From assembly GCF_000970465.2 (NCBI RefSeq), contig NZ_LAJE02000219.1:1-49003 (forward strand): a stretch of 49,003 nt of DNA, in the 5' to 3' direction. How positions within the stretch are numbered: position 1 is the first letter of the stretch; every line of letters starts with the position of its first letter. The stretch is from Devosia insulae DS-56. Lineage in GTDB: Bacteria > Pseudomonadota > Alphaproteobacteria > Rhizobiales > Devosiaceae. A program made the position numbers and the translations under genes. The notes beneath the pieces were generated by a model. The model did no database searches. It was not told the origin of the DNA and was given only the letters and a program-made list of their open reading frames with translations. Of this stretch, positions 17,303 through 25,560 are shown piece after piece.

Positions 17303-17880
17303 TGAACGAGGTCTTGACCCGCGAACGCATTCTCGAAGCGGCGGAACAGGTGTTTCGCCGCTTTGGTCCGCATAAGACCACGGTGGTCGATGTGGCGCGG
17401 CTGCTTGGGGTCAGCCACGGCAGCGTCTACCGGCATTTCGACAGCAAGATTGCGCTGCGCGACGCCGTGGTCGAGGGCTGGCTGAAGCGCACTTCGGATC
17501 CCCTGGCGGCAATCGCAACCTCCGGGCAAGCGCCGGCGCAGCGGCTGCGCCTGTGGTTCAGCACGCTGCTCATGCTGAAGCGCGAGAAGGTCAAGGGCGA
17601 TCCGGAGCTGTTCTCGGTATCGCGCACCATCTTCGCCGAGGCACGCGAGGTGGTGGCCCGGCATGTCGACACTCTCGTCGGCCAGCTGGAGACCATCATT
17701 GTCGACGGTATCGCCAGCGGCGACTTCCGGCCGGTCGACCCGCGAGCCACCGCGCAGGCGATGTTCGACGCCACCGCCCGCTTCCACGACCCGGCCCACG
17801 GCGCCGAGTGGAGCGCGCCCGATGTCGATGCAGGCTTCGAGCGCGTTTATGCGCTGATTACCGCCGGCATAGTGGTCTAG
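17302..17880 (+). CDS. TetR-family transcriptional regulator
   Basis: A 192-residue repressor with an N-terminal helix-turn-helix (RILEAAEQVFRRFGPHKTTVVDVARLLGVSHGSVYRHFDSKIALRDAV, ~9-55) and a C-terminal helical domain. The first ATG overlaps the stop of the aldo/keto reductase by one base, so the two are translationally coupled. The operator-like palindrome at 16239-16262 is the obvious binding site, giving a self-regulated reductase-repressor operon. The ligand is not known; a reactive carbonyl or xenobiotic is a reasonable guess. Confidence 0.88.
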   Translation: MNEVLTRERILEAAEQVFRRFGPHKTTVVDVARLLGVSHGSVYRHFDSKIALRDAVVEGWLKRTSDPLAAIATSGQAPAQRLRLWFSTLLMLKREKVKGDPELFSVSRTIFAEAREVVARHVDTLVGQLETIIVDGIASGDFRPVDPRATAQAMFDATARFHDPAHGAEWSAPDVDAGFERVYALITAGIVV

Positions 17881-17986
17881 ACTTGGGCCCACGCCCGCCT
17901 TCACAATTGTACCCCGTCGCGCGCCGACGCTAGTGCCGCGTGCCCAACTCAGCTAGCCTTCCCCTGGGCATTTGGAGGGCTAAGCC

Positions 17987-18412
17987 GTGTACGTTGTCAC
18001 ACTTCTGATTTTCTTCATCCACATCGTCGCTTTCATCGCCGGCGGCGCCAATCTGGTGCTGATGCCGATCGTCGGCGCCAAGTTGCCGACCGCCACACCG
18101 GAGCAGCGCGGCCTCTTATTCTCGATCATCGAGGGCTTCGCCAAGGTTGGCAAATACGCCTTTGCGACGCTGCTGGTCACCGGCATTCTGACGCTGTGGC
18201 TGAAATGGAACTGGGTCGTTCCGAACGGCTGGTTCTGGCTCAAGATGCTGGGCATCCTCGGGATGATCGTGTTCATCAGCCTCAACGAGGTGAACCGCAA
18301 AAAGGCCATCGCGGGCGATGCCGAGGCCGGCAAGCGCTCGAAGATGTTCGGCCAACTGACCGGCGTCGCCTTCCTCGTCGTGGTGTTCTCCGCCGTATTC
18401 GCCTTCAACTGA
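17987..18412 (+). CDS. Small integral membrane protein, pair member 1
   Basis: A 141-residue protein with four hydrophobic segments (TLLIFFIHIVAFIAGGANLVL, YAFATLLVTGILTLWL, GWFWLKMLGILGMIVFISL, GVAFLVVVFSAVFAFN). The GTG start has GGAGGG about 7 nt upstream. I do not recognise a characterised family; the topology resembles CopD/DUF-type four-helix membrane proteins. The next gene encodes a homologue that ends with the same FAVLAFN/FSAVFAFN type tail. Confidence 0.75.
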   Translation: MYVVTLLIFFIHIVAFIAGGANLVLMPIVGAKLPTATPEQRGLLFSIIEGFAKVGKYAFATLLVTGILTLWLKWNWVVPNGWFWLKMLGILGMIVFISLNEVNRKKAIAGDAEAGKRSKMFGQLTGVAFLVVVFSAVFAFN

Positions 18413-18436
18413 ACTACCCCTGCAACTGAGGTCAGC

Positions 18437-18841
18437 TTGGACGTCGCCTTTTCGCTTCTGCTCATCGCCCATCTTTTCGGTCTCATGCTGGTCGCAGCGG
18501 CGTTCCTGCCGCTGCTGGGGATGATGGGGCAGGGCGGGGCGGCGCCCCAGACCAACCGGCTGCTGACCCGCTTCGGGCACTACGGCATCATCGTGCTGCT
18601 GCTCAGCGGACCATTGATGATCTGGCTGCGCAATGGCGGCTTCGAGGGGGTCAGCCATTGGTTCTGGGCCAAGATGGCGTTCGTCGTGTTGCTTGGCGCC
18701 GGGGTTGTCATGTCGGCCATCTCGGCGCGAAAGATGCGCGCCGGCGACGCCGCGGCCACCGTCCGGGTCCGGGCGGGCCGCATCATTGCCGTCGTTTCAC
18801 TGCTGGCGATCGTGGTGTTCGCGGTCCTGGCGTTCAACTGA
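18437..18841 (+). CDS. Small integral membrane protein, pair member 2
   Basis: 134 residues from a TTG start with GAGG about 5 nt upstream; no ATG fits. Four hydrophobic segments align with those of the preceding protein (shared features: KYAF..LLVTG/HYGIIVLLLSG, WFWLKM/WFWAKM and the terminal AFN). The two genes are 24 bp apart, and the stop overlaps the next ATG (TGATG). A heteromeric membrane complex is plausible. The function is not known. Confidence 0.72.
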   Translation: MDVAFSLLLIAHLFGLMLVAAAFLPLLGMMGQGGAAPQTNRLLTRFGHYGIIVLLLSGPLMIWLRNGGFEGVSHWFWAKMAFVVLLGAGVVMSAISARKMRAGDAAATVRVRAGRIIAVVSLLAIVVFAVLAFN

Positions 18842-19218
18842 TGCCACGGCTCGACCATATCAATATCGACGTGTCGGACGGCGCCCGGATGGCGCGGTTC
18901 TTCGCCGAGGTGCTTGGCGCTGAGGATGGCTTTCGTCCGCCCTTCGATTTTCCCGGCCACTGGATCTATGTCGATGGCCATCCCGCCATCCACCTGAACG
19001 TTGTGGCGAGACAGAGCGATTTCCCGCGCGGCATGGTCAATCATGTGGCCTTCGGGGTCTATGAGTTCGAGCCAACCAGGGCCCGCATCGAGGCGGGCGG
19101 ATGGCCGTACCGGACCACCGGCATCCCCGATTCGGAGATCGGGCAGTTCTTCGTAGAAGGTCCGGAGGGGCTGCTGCTCGAGGTGCAGTTTCGCCGCGAG
19201 CGGCCCGCGCGCGGCTAG
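18841..19218 (+). CDS. VOC-family (glyoxalase/bleomycin resistance-fold) protein
   Basis: A 125-residue protein with paired beta-alpha-beta-beta-beta units: LDHINIDVSDGARMARFFAEVLG near the start and MVNHVAFGVYEFEPTRARIEAGG in the second half, with metal-ligand candidates His6, Glu/His in the second module and Glu in GLLLEVQF. It is a single-domain member whose substrate cannot be assigned. It overlaps the preceding membrane-protein gene by one base, so it belongs to the three-gene unit 17987-19218. Confidence 0.82.
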   Translation: MPRLDHINIDVSDGARMARFFAEVLGAEDGFRPPFDFPGHWIYVDGHPAIHLNVVARQSDFPRGMVNHVAFGVYEFEPTRARIEAGGWPYRTTGIPDSEIGQFFVEGPEGLLLEVQFRRERPARG

Positions 19219-19237
19219 GGTCGCTTCACCTTCCGTT

Positions 19238-19270
19238 AGCCGCCGCTGCGCAAAGGCTTGCGCAAGCGGC
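19238..19270 (+). terminator. Hairpin after the VOC gene, possible terminator
   Basis: ccgccgctgcgcaa (19238-19251) pairs with ttgcgcaagcggcgg (19256-19270) with a single bulged A and a 4-nt loop. It is very stable but followed by AATTCG rather than a T-run. It may end the upstream operon or form part of the leuA leader region. Confidence 0.4.
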
Positions 19271-19378
19271 GGAATTCGCGCAGTATTTGCGCCGTAGCAA
19301 GTTTTGGTCTGACGAATGCAGCGCAACCGCGCCATTGCCATAGCCGCCGCCCAGCAGAAGGCTCGTGAGAGCCGGCTG

Positions 19379-19441
19379 ATGTTTGCGGCCGCTTTGCTGC
19401 TGCTTCCGGCCGCTCTGCTCCTCCTTCTTATCAGCCCCTGA
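19379..19441 (+). CDS. Leucine-rich leader peptide of leuA
   Basis: A 20-codon ORF reading M-F-AAA-LLLL-PAA-LLLLL-ISP and stop, with nine Leu codons among twelve positions. It ends 115 bp before leuA. The frame can also start at an ATG at 19316 (41 codons). Leader peptides rich in the pathway's end product are the hallmark of ribosome-mediated attenuation. The stop codon lies inside the 5' arm of a stem (CCCCTGA 19435-19441 with TCAGGGG 19472-19478), so ribosome position would change folding. This is a prediction from sequence; a clean terminator with a long T-run is not evident. Confidence 0.65.
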   Translation: MFAAALLLLPAALLLLLISP

Positions 19442-19478
19442 TAACCGACAGCTCGTCCAGCGAGCGGGTGGTCAGGGG
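19435..19478 (+). promoter_or_regulatory. Leader stem-loop, candidate attenuator element of leuA
   Basis: CCCCTGA and TCAGGGG form a perfect outer stem, extendable with two mismatches (TAACC opposite GGTGG), and enclose a small CTCG-tccag-CGAG hairpin. The 5' arm contains the stop codon of the Leu-rich leader ORF. Further hairpin-forming sequence with short T-runs (ACGG...CCGTTT) lies at 19519-19542 before the leuA ribosome binding site. The assignment of terminator and antiterminator is tentative. Confidence 0.45.
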
Positions 19479-19556
19479 AGCGCGCAGGTTAACCGAACAA
19501 CGATTTGTCCGGTCGCGACGGTTTTCGAACCCCGGCCGTTTGATAGGAAAACAGCA

Positions 19557-21122
19557 ATGAGCACCCAGGCAGCGGCAGCGAGCAACAAAGACCGCGTATT
19601 TATTTTCGACACGACGTTGCGTGACGGCGAGCAGAGCCCCGGCGCCACGATGACGCTGGAGGAAAAACTCCAGGTCGCCGAAGCGCTGGACGAAATGGGC
19701 GTCGACATCATCGAAGCCGGTTTCCCCATTGCCTCCAACGGCGACTTCGAGGCGGTGGTCGCAGTGGCCAAGCAGGTGAAGAACTCGGTGGTCGCCGGCC
19801 TCGCTCGCGCCATTCCTGGCGATATCGCCCGCGCCGGCGAAGCGGTGCGTCACGCCAGGCAGGGCCGCATTCACACCTTCGTTTCCACCTCGCCGATCCA
19901 TCTGGCTCACCAGATGAAAAAGACCGAGGAGCAGGTGCTGGAGATCATCTCGGCCACCGTGGCACAGGCCCGCAACCTCATCGACAATGTCGAGTGGAGC
20001 GCGATGGACGCCACCCGCACGCCGATCGACTATCTGGCGCGCTGCGTCGAACTCGCCATCAAGGCGGGCGCCACCACCATCAACCTGCCCGATACGGTCG
20101 GCTATGCCATTCCGGCCGAGCACGAGGCGATGTTCCGCTCGATCATCGAGCGCGTTCCCGGCGCGGACAAGGTGATCTTCTCGGCCCACTGCCATAACGA
20201 TCTCGGCCTCGCCGTTGCCAACTCGCTGGCTGCCGTCCGCGGCGGTGCGCGCCAGATCGAGTGCACCATCAATGGCTTGGGCGAGCGCGCCGGCAACGCG
20301 GCGCTCGAAGAAGTGGTGATGGCGCTGCGTACCCGCGGCGACGCCATGCCCTATGACACCGAGATCGATTCGACCCACCTGAGCCGCGCCAGCAAGGTGG
20401 TCTCGGCCGCCGCCAACTTCCCGGTGCAGTACAACAAGGCGATCGTCGGCAAGAACGCTTTCGCGCATGAAAGCGGCATCCATCAGGATGGCATGCTGAA
20501 GAATGCCCAGACCTACGAGATCATGACGCCGGCCTCGGTCGGCATCAAGGAAACCACCCTGGTGATGGGTAAGCACTCAGGCCGCGCCGCCTTCAAGGAT
20601 AAGTTGAAGGAACTGGGTTATGACCTTGGTGATAATGCCTTCCAGGAGGCATTCGTCCGCTTCAAGGACCTGGCTGATCGCAAAAAGCATGTCTATGACG
20701 CCGATATCGTGGCGTTGGTCGATGACGAGGCGGGCTCGGTCGGCGATCGCATCAAGCTGGTCGACATGGAGGTGATCTCCAAGACCGGCGGCGTGCACCA
20801 CTGCGACCTCGTCATCACCATTGACGGCGTCGAGGTGAAAGCGTCGTTCGACGGTACCGGCTCGGTCGATGCGATATTCAATGCCATCAAGCAAGCGGTC
20901 GGCAAGGACCCGCATCTGGTGCTCTACGCCATCGATGGCGTCACCGGCGGCACCGACGCGCAGGCCAGCGCCCATGTGCGGCTCGAAATGAATGGCCGCA
21001 TCGTTTCCGGCAACGCCGCTGAGCCCGACACCCTCGTCGCCTCGGCCCGCGCCTATATCAACGCCTATAATCGCCTGCTGCTCGAACGCGGCGCGGCGGC
21101 GCAGGGCGCCCTCGCCGGCTAG
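19557..21122 (+). CDS. leuA: 2-isopropylmalate synthase
   Basis: A 521-residue enzyme that condenses acetyl-CoA with 2-oxoisovalerate, the first committed step of leucine synthesis. The catalytic motifs are FIFDTTLRDGEQSPG at the N-terminus and SAHCHNDLGLAVANSLA, with NGLGERAGNAALEEVVMAL; the C-terminal LeuA dimer domain (VDMEVISKTGGVHHCDLVI...) carries leucine feedback inhibition in the family. The ATG at 19557 has AGGA about 8 nt upstream and lies just before the conserved N-terminus. The Leu-rich leader upstream suggests attenuation as a second layer of control. The acetyltransferase gene begins 8 bp after the stop. Confidence 0.97.
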   Translation: MSTQAAAASNKDRVFIFDTTLRDGEQSPGATMTLEEKLQVAEALDEMGVDIIEAGFPIASNGDFEAVVAVAKQVKNSVVAGLARAIPGDIARAGEAVRHARQGRIHTFVSTSPIHLAHQMKKTEEQVLEIISATVAQARNLIDNVEWSAMDATRTPIDYLARCVELAIKAGATTINLPDTVGYAIPAEHEAMFRSIIERVPGADKVIFSAHCHNDLGLAVANSLAAVRGGARQIECTINGLGERAGNAALEEVVMALRTRGDAMPYDTEIDSTHLSRASKVVSAAANFPVQYNKAIVGKNAFAHESGIHQDGMLKNAQTYEIMTPASVGIKETTLVMGKHSGRAAFKDKLKELGYDLGDNAFQEAFVRFKDLADRKKHVYDADIVALVDDEAGSVGDRIKLVDMEVISKTGGVHHCDLVITIDGVEVKASFDGTGSVDAIFNAIKQAVGKDPHLVLYAIDGVTGGTDAQASAHVRLEMNGRIVSGNAAEPDTLVASARAYINAYNRLLLERGAAAQGALAG

Positions 21123-21130
21123 CGGCTGCA

Positions 21131-21907
21131 ATGGGGCGGGCGGGCATAGCGGCCAGCAAGGCCGACCGTGACCGCATCGCCCCGCTGCGGCGAGATTTCA
21201 TCGCCGAAGCCGGGCACCAGGTTCGCTACTACGCCGTGTACGAGCGTGGCAGGTGCGACGCCTGGCTGCTCGAGGCAGCAGGTGAGCCCACTGGTTATGG
21301 CCTCGTCATGGATGGGGCGACCGCCGGAATGCGCGACACGCTGTTCGAGTTCTACCTGCGGCCAGAGCATCGGCGGGACCCCGCTGCGGCGATGACTGCG
21401 CTGCTTGACGCGTCCGGCGCGCAGCATATCGCGGCGCAGAGCAATGATCCGCTGCTCGCCGGCCTGCTGCTCGAACGCACCACGGACATCAGCGCTACGG
21501 CGATCCTGTTCGGCGCCGGTGCGCCGGCGAACCACCAGTATGACGGCGTGGTGCGGCCGCGACAGCAGGACGACGCGGTGTTCTCCCACAGCTATGAGCC
21601 GGCCGGCGACTTCGTGCTCGATACGCCGCGCGGCATCGTCGCCACCGGCGGCTGGCTCACCCACTACAATCCGCCCTATGCCGACCTCTACATGGAGGTC
21701 GCGCCGCACGCCCGGCGTGAGGGCGCCGGGCGCTACATGGTACAGGAGACGCTGCGGTTGTGCCGCGCGACGGGCTTGGTCCCGGCGGCGCGCTGCGACG
21801 TTGCCAACCTCGCGTCGCGTGCGACACTGCTCTCGGCAGGGCTCGCCATCTGCGGTTATGTGCTTGGTGGGCGGTTGCGAGCCCGGGGAGAACACGATGC
21901 GCTATGA
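21131..21907 (+). CDS. GNAT-like N-acetyltransferase
   Basis: 258 residues. The C-terminal part has the acetyl-CoA binding motif (EVAPHARREGAGRYMVQETLRLC) of GNAT enzymes; the N-terminal half is a diverged GNAT-like domain (GYGLVMDGA...FEFYLRPEHRRD). The acceptor substrate is not known. It begins 8 bp after leuA and overlaps the next acetyltransferase gene by 11 bp, so the three may be co-transcribed. Confidence 0.75.
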   Translation: MGRAGIAASKADRDRIAPLRRDFIAEAGHQVRYYAVYERGRCDAWLLEAAGEPTGYGLVMDGATAGMRDTLFEFYLRPEHRRDPAAAMTALLDASGAQHIAAQSNDPLLAGLLLERTTDISATAILFGAGAPANHQYDGVVRPRQQDDAVFSHSYEPAGDFVLDTPRGIVATGGWLTHYNPPYADLYMEVAPHARREGAGRYMVQETLRLCRATGLVPAARCDVANLASRATLLSAGLAICGYVLGGRLRARGEHDAL

Positions 21908-22343
21908 GCTGCGGCGCGCCGAGACGGCTGAGGAACTGGCGGCCATGCACCGGATGCGGCGCGACGTCCTGTTCGCGGCGAGGGGCCGGGCCGGGGTCTA
22001 CAACGATGCGCATCCGGACGATGCGGCCTCCAACCACCTGAAATTCCTGCTCATGCTGGATGGCGAACCGGTCGGCACAGCGCGCCTCGACCTGGTGCAG
22101 GGTATGGGCAAGCTAAGGCTCGTCGTCATCGTGCCGGAGCACCAGCGCCGAGGCCACGGTGCGGCGATGGAGCAACTGATCGCCGAGCACGCCTATGGGC
22201 TCGGCATCACCACCTTGCTGGTGAACTCGGCACCGGACGCGGTGGGGTTCTACGAAAAGCGCGGCTGGCAGCGCGAGCTGTGGGATGCAGGCGAGTTGCA
22301 GGGTATGGCCAGCGACTGCGTCCAGATGGCGAAGTACCTCTAG
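21897..22343 (+). CDS. GNAT-family N-acetyltransferase
   Basis: 148 residues with the canonical motif A (LRLVVIVPEHQRRGHGAAMEQLIAEHA) and motif B (VNSAPDAVGFYEKRGWQRE) of small GNAT enzymes. GGGGAG lies about 6 nt upstream of the ATG at 21897, within the end of the preceding gene. The first residues (MRYELRRAETAEELAAMHRMRRDVLF) resemble ElaA/AAC-type acetyltransferases. The substrate is not known. Confidence 0.88.
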   Translation: MRYELRRAETAEELAAMHRMRRDVLFAARGRAGVYNDAHPDDAASNHLKFLLMLDGEPVGTARLDLVQGMGKLRLVVIVPEHQRRGHGAAMEQLIAEHAYGLGITTLLVNSAPDAVGFYEKRGWQRELWDAGELQGMASDCVQMAKYL

Positions 22344-22428
22344 CCATCGTACGAGTCGTGACGTCGCGGGCTTGGACCGGCCGCCGCTCGCGGCTAGGCT
22401 CACGCCGAATCGAACAGCTGGAGCGCCG

Positions 22429-23373
22429 ATGCTGCGAGAACTGAGGGGTGGGCTTTCCGCCCTGGCCCTGGTGGTTGTCGGCGTGCTGCTCGCGGTCAGC
22501 GTCGACCTGGGCATTCCCGGGCAGGCCCTGCTGCAGTCGTTGCGCTTTCACATCGCCGCGGCACTGCTCGGCCTCGTGCTGCTGTTGTTCATCGGCGGGG
22601 CCTGGCGCCGCGCGTTGCTGTTCCTGCTGGTCTTTGCGGTGAGTGCCGGGCAGGGCGCCGCAATCGTCTACCGCCAGCAGGAGGCGCGCAGCGTGCTTGC
22701 CGCCGCCCCGGGCAAGCCGCTGTTCAAGCTGCTGAGCTTCAACCTCCTGACGGGCAACCAGAACGGCGAGAACATCGCCCGTTTCATCGCCGGATCGGGC
22801 GCTGACGTGGTTACCCTGATGGAGGCGTTGCCGATCGCTGCGCATGCCGGGATCCTGCGCGCCGTCTATCCCTATTCCGCCGGCTGTGAAGACGGTTCGC
22901 CCTGCGGTGGCGTGGTTATCCTGTCGCGGACGCCGCTCGCCGATATCACGGTCCAGTCGATGAGCGGTGCGTGGCAGAATCGCCTGGTGACCGCCAACAC
23001 GACGATCGGCGGGCAGAAGCTCAACATCGTGGCGGCGCACCTGGTGAAGCCGTATTTCGACGAGTTTGCCGCCGAGGAAGTTGCCAGGCTCGGCGCCGTT
23101 ATCGGTGGGCTCGAAGGTCCGCTCGTGCTGGCCGGCGATTTCAACGCCTCGGCCTGGTCGGAAAGCCTCGATGGGCTGATGCACCGGCAGAGCCTGCTGC
23201 CCGGCTCGTCTTACCCTGCCACCTGGCCGGTACGGCTCGGCCCAGTTGGCGTTCCCATCGACAACGTCTTTACCCGTGCCCCGCTGGTCATCACCGAGGT
23301 GAATGCCCTCGGCGACTCCATGGGCTCCAACCATCGAGGCCTGCTGGCCGAGATCAGGCTGGCAGCAGACTAA
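22429..23373 (+). CDS. Membrane-anchored endonuclease/exonuclease/phosphatase-family protein
   Basis: 314 residues. Three N-terminal hydrophobic segments (~8-75) anchor the protein. The rest is an EEP domain: FKLLSFNLLTGNQN (metal-binding Asn), VVTLMEA (Glu), LNIVAAHL (His), LVLAGDFNAS (Asp-Asn) and SNHRGLLAEI (catalytic His). The domain is predicted to lie in the periplasm. Homologues cleave nucleic acids or phosphodiesters of lipids; the substrate is unknown. GGAG lies 5 nt before the ATG at 22429. Its 3' end overlaps the convergent ocd gene by 20 bp. Confidence 0.85.
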   Translation: MLRELRGGLSALALVVVGVLLAVSVDLGIPGQALLQSLRFHIAAALLGLVLLLFIGGAWRRALLFLLVFAVSAGQGAAIVYRQQEARSVLAAAPGKPLFKLLSFNLLTGNQNGENIARFIAGSGADVVTLMEALPIAAHAGILRAVYPYSAGCEDGSPCGGVVILSRTPLADITVQSMSGAWQNRLVTANTTIGGQKLNIVAAHLVKPYFDEFAAEEVARLGAVIGGLEGPLVLAGDFNASAWSESLDGLMHRQSLLPGSSYPATWPVRLGPVGVPIDNVFTRAPLVITEVNALGDSMGSNHRGLLAEIRLAAD

Positions 23374-24457
23374 CGTCGGTCGAAGCGTTCGCGCTGGTCG
23401 GATCACCCGGTGCCGGTGCATCTCCAAGGCGCGGGGCCAGTCTCTGGCTCTGAGCCGCCAGCAGCCCGAACAGGTCCTTGGGGTCGTCGAGATCGGGGAT
23501 CAGGTCGATGTCGCGGATCTCGGCCCGACTGAGGTCCCGAACGTAGCGAAGCGTCGAGAAATCCTCGATGGCGAAGCCGACCGAGTCGAACAGCGTCACC
23601 TCGTCGGCCGAGCTGCGACCTGCCGCCTTGCCGGCGAGCACCTGCCATAGCTCGGTCACCGCGAAATCCGCCGGCAGCTGCTGAATCTCGCCCTCGATCC
23701 GCGTCTGTGGCGTGTATTCGGTGTACACCGCAGCTCTGGCGACGATGTCCGGATGCAGCTCGGTCTTGCCCGGGCAGTCGCCGCCGATGGCGTTGAGATG
23801 CATGCCGGCTACGACCAGATCTGGGGTCAGCACGTACGCCCGCGTCTTGTCGGCGGTGCAGGTGGTGACGATGTCTGCGCCATCAACGGCTTCGGCGACT
23901 GAGCCGGCGCGACGAATGCGGAGACCACTGGCCGCGAGGTTGAGGCAGAACTTGTCCATCGCCTCGCTGTCGATGTCGAACACCCGCACCTCCTCGACCC
24001 CAAGCAGCGCCTTGAAGGCGAGGGCCTGAAACTCCGACTGGGCGCCGGCGCCGATCAATGCCAGCACCCGGCTGTCGCCACGGGACAGGGCGCGCGCCGC
24101 AACGGCAGACGTCGCCGCGGTGCGGAGCGCGGTGAGGATGGTCATCTCCGACACCAGCACCGGGTACCCGGTCGCCACATCGGCGAGCACGCCGAAAGCG
24201 GTGACGGTCAGCTTGCCGGCCGCGGTGTTGCCGGGATGCCCGTTGACGAACTTCATGGCGTAGAGCTCACCGTCGGAGGCCGGCATCAACTCGATCACGC
24301 CATTGCAGCTGTGGCTGGCGAGGCGGGCGGCTTTTTCAAAGCTCTCCCAGCGGCGGAAATCGGCCTCGATAGATCCGGCGAGACCGGTGAGGAAGGGCTC
24401 GATGCCGGTACGCCGGAGCAGGGCGCAGATGTCGCTGGTGCCGATGAATTGGGTCAT
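23354..24457 (-). CDS. ocd: Ornithine cyclodeaminase
   Basis: A 367-residue NAD-dependent enzyme of the OCD/mu-crystallin family that converts ornithine to proline and ammonia. It has the substrate-site segment ELYAMKFVNGHPGN (Lys), the Rossmann motif LALIGAGAQSEFQALAF, FDIDSEAMDKF and the catalytic Asp region HLNAIGGDCPGKTEL. GAGG lies about 7 nt upstream of the ATG. It is 43 bp downstream of the arginase gene on the same strand, so arginine would be taken to ornithine and then proline by one operon, under the divergent Lrp-type regulator. Confidence 0.93.
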   Translation of the reverse strand: MTQFIGTSDICALLRRTGIEPFLTGLAGSIEADFRRWESFEKAARLASHSCNGVIELMPASDGELYAMKFVNGHPGNTAAGKLTVTAFGVLADVATGYPVLVSEMTILTALRTAATSAVAARALSRGDSRVLALIGAGAQSEFQALAFKALLGVEEVRVFDIDSEAMDKFCLNLAASGLRIRRAGSVAEAVDGADIVTTCTADKTRAYVLTPDLVVAGMHLNAIGGDCPGKTELHPDIVARAAVYTEYTPQTRIEGEIQQLPADFAVTELWQVLAGKAAGRSSADEVTLFDSVGFAIEDFSTLRYVRDLSRAEIRDIDLIPDLDDPKDLFGLLAAQSQRLAPRLGDAPAPGDPTSANASTDVSLLPA

Positions 24458-24500
24458 TTGGGCCTCTTACTTTGGGAAGCAGGCAGGCTTCGGTTGGGTG

Positions 24501-25451
24501 TCAGGCAGTCGCCAGGTCAGGAAGTCTTGCCAGCCGCGTCGCCGTCGCGGCTTCCCCGAACAGCCGGGCGGCGAGATCAACCATCAGGTCGGCGCTCTTG
24601 CCGTAACGGTCGAGAACAGGGTTGAGCTCGACCAGGTCGAGCGAGCCGACGCGACCGCTGCGGTGCAGCATCTCCATCACCAGTCGGCCCTCGGCGAGCG
24701 TCAGCCCGCCGGGCACGGTAGTGCCGACGCCGGGCGCGAGGCTGGGGTCCATGGCATCGACATCGAGCGACAGGTGCAAGTGACCGTTCGCAGCCTCGAC
24801 GCGATCGAGGAAGTGGCGGAGCGGTGTGGCAACGCCGGCGATCCGGACGGCGTCCATGTCCACCACCTGCACGCCGCGCGCCTCGATCAACTGCGCTTCT
24901 TCGCAATCGAGCGCCCGGGCGCCCAGAATCATCACGTTGGCGGGATCGACTTCGGCAAACCAGGCAGCGTCATTGGCAAAACCCGGCTCGCCGCAAAGGC
25001 GCGCCAGCGACATGCCGTGGATGTTGCCGGTCTCGGTAGTGGACCAGGTGTTGAAATCACCATGGGCATCGAACCACAAGACGAACAGCGGCCGGCCGGC
25101 ATCGCGGCAGTGCCGGGCGACACCCGCCACCGAGCCCATCGAGATCGAATGATCGCCGCCGAGGAATACCGGCCGCGCGCCGTTCTCGAGGCTCTGATAG
25201 CCGGCCTGGCTGGCGCCGATGGCCAATGCCTCGATCTCGGCAGCGGCGGTAAGCCGACGGTCCACATTGATATCGCCAAGGTCGGCGACGGCATAGCCGA
25301 GGCCCGCCAACCGTTCGGCGAGGCCCGCCGTGCGCAGATCGTCCGGGCCGAGCGCGGCGCCACGGCAGGACGCGCCGGCATCGGTCGGCACGCCGATCAG
25401 GTCGATACGGTTACCGGCAGCAGGGCGGCGGGCGCGGGCGTCGTGGAGCAT
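24501..25451 (-). CDS. rocF: Arginase
   Basis: A 316-residue manganese hydrolase that splits arginine to ornithine and urea. All metal-binding motifs are present: FLGGDHSISMG, LWFDAHGDFNTWSTT-GNIHGM and LSLDVDAMDPSLAPGVGT. The C-terminal GRLVMEMLHRSGRVGSLDLVELNP is typical. GAGG lies about 8 nt upstream of the ATG. It is the first gene of the arginase-ocd unit and is divergent from an Lrp/AsnC-type gene, with a 109-bp AT-richer gap that probably carries both promoters and the regulator site. Confidence 0.95.
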   Translation of the reverse strand: MLHDARARRPAAGNRIDLIGVPTDAGASCRGAALGPDDLRTAGLAERLAGLGYAVADLGDINVDRRLTAAAEIEALAIGASQAGYQSLENGARPVFLGGDHSISMGSVAGVARHCRDAGRPLFVLWFDAHGDFNTWSTTETGNIHGMSLARLCGEPGFANDAAWFAEVDPANVMILGARALDCEEAQLIEARGVQVVDMDAVRIAGVATPLRHFLDRVEAANGHLHLSLDVDAMDPSLAPGVGTTVPGGLTLAEGRLVMEMLHRSGRVGSLDLVELNPVLDRYGKSADLMVDLAARLFGEAATATRLARLPDLATA

Positions 25452-25560
25452 CTCGGGGGCCTCGGTTGTAATCCGCCTTATGTGAGGGCGGGCCGCTGCT
25501 GACGAAAAGCCGGAATAGTGATAAGAATGCGCAGCAGAGTGTACAAAATGGCGGCAAGGA

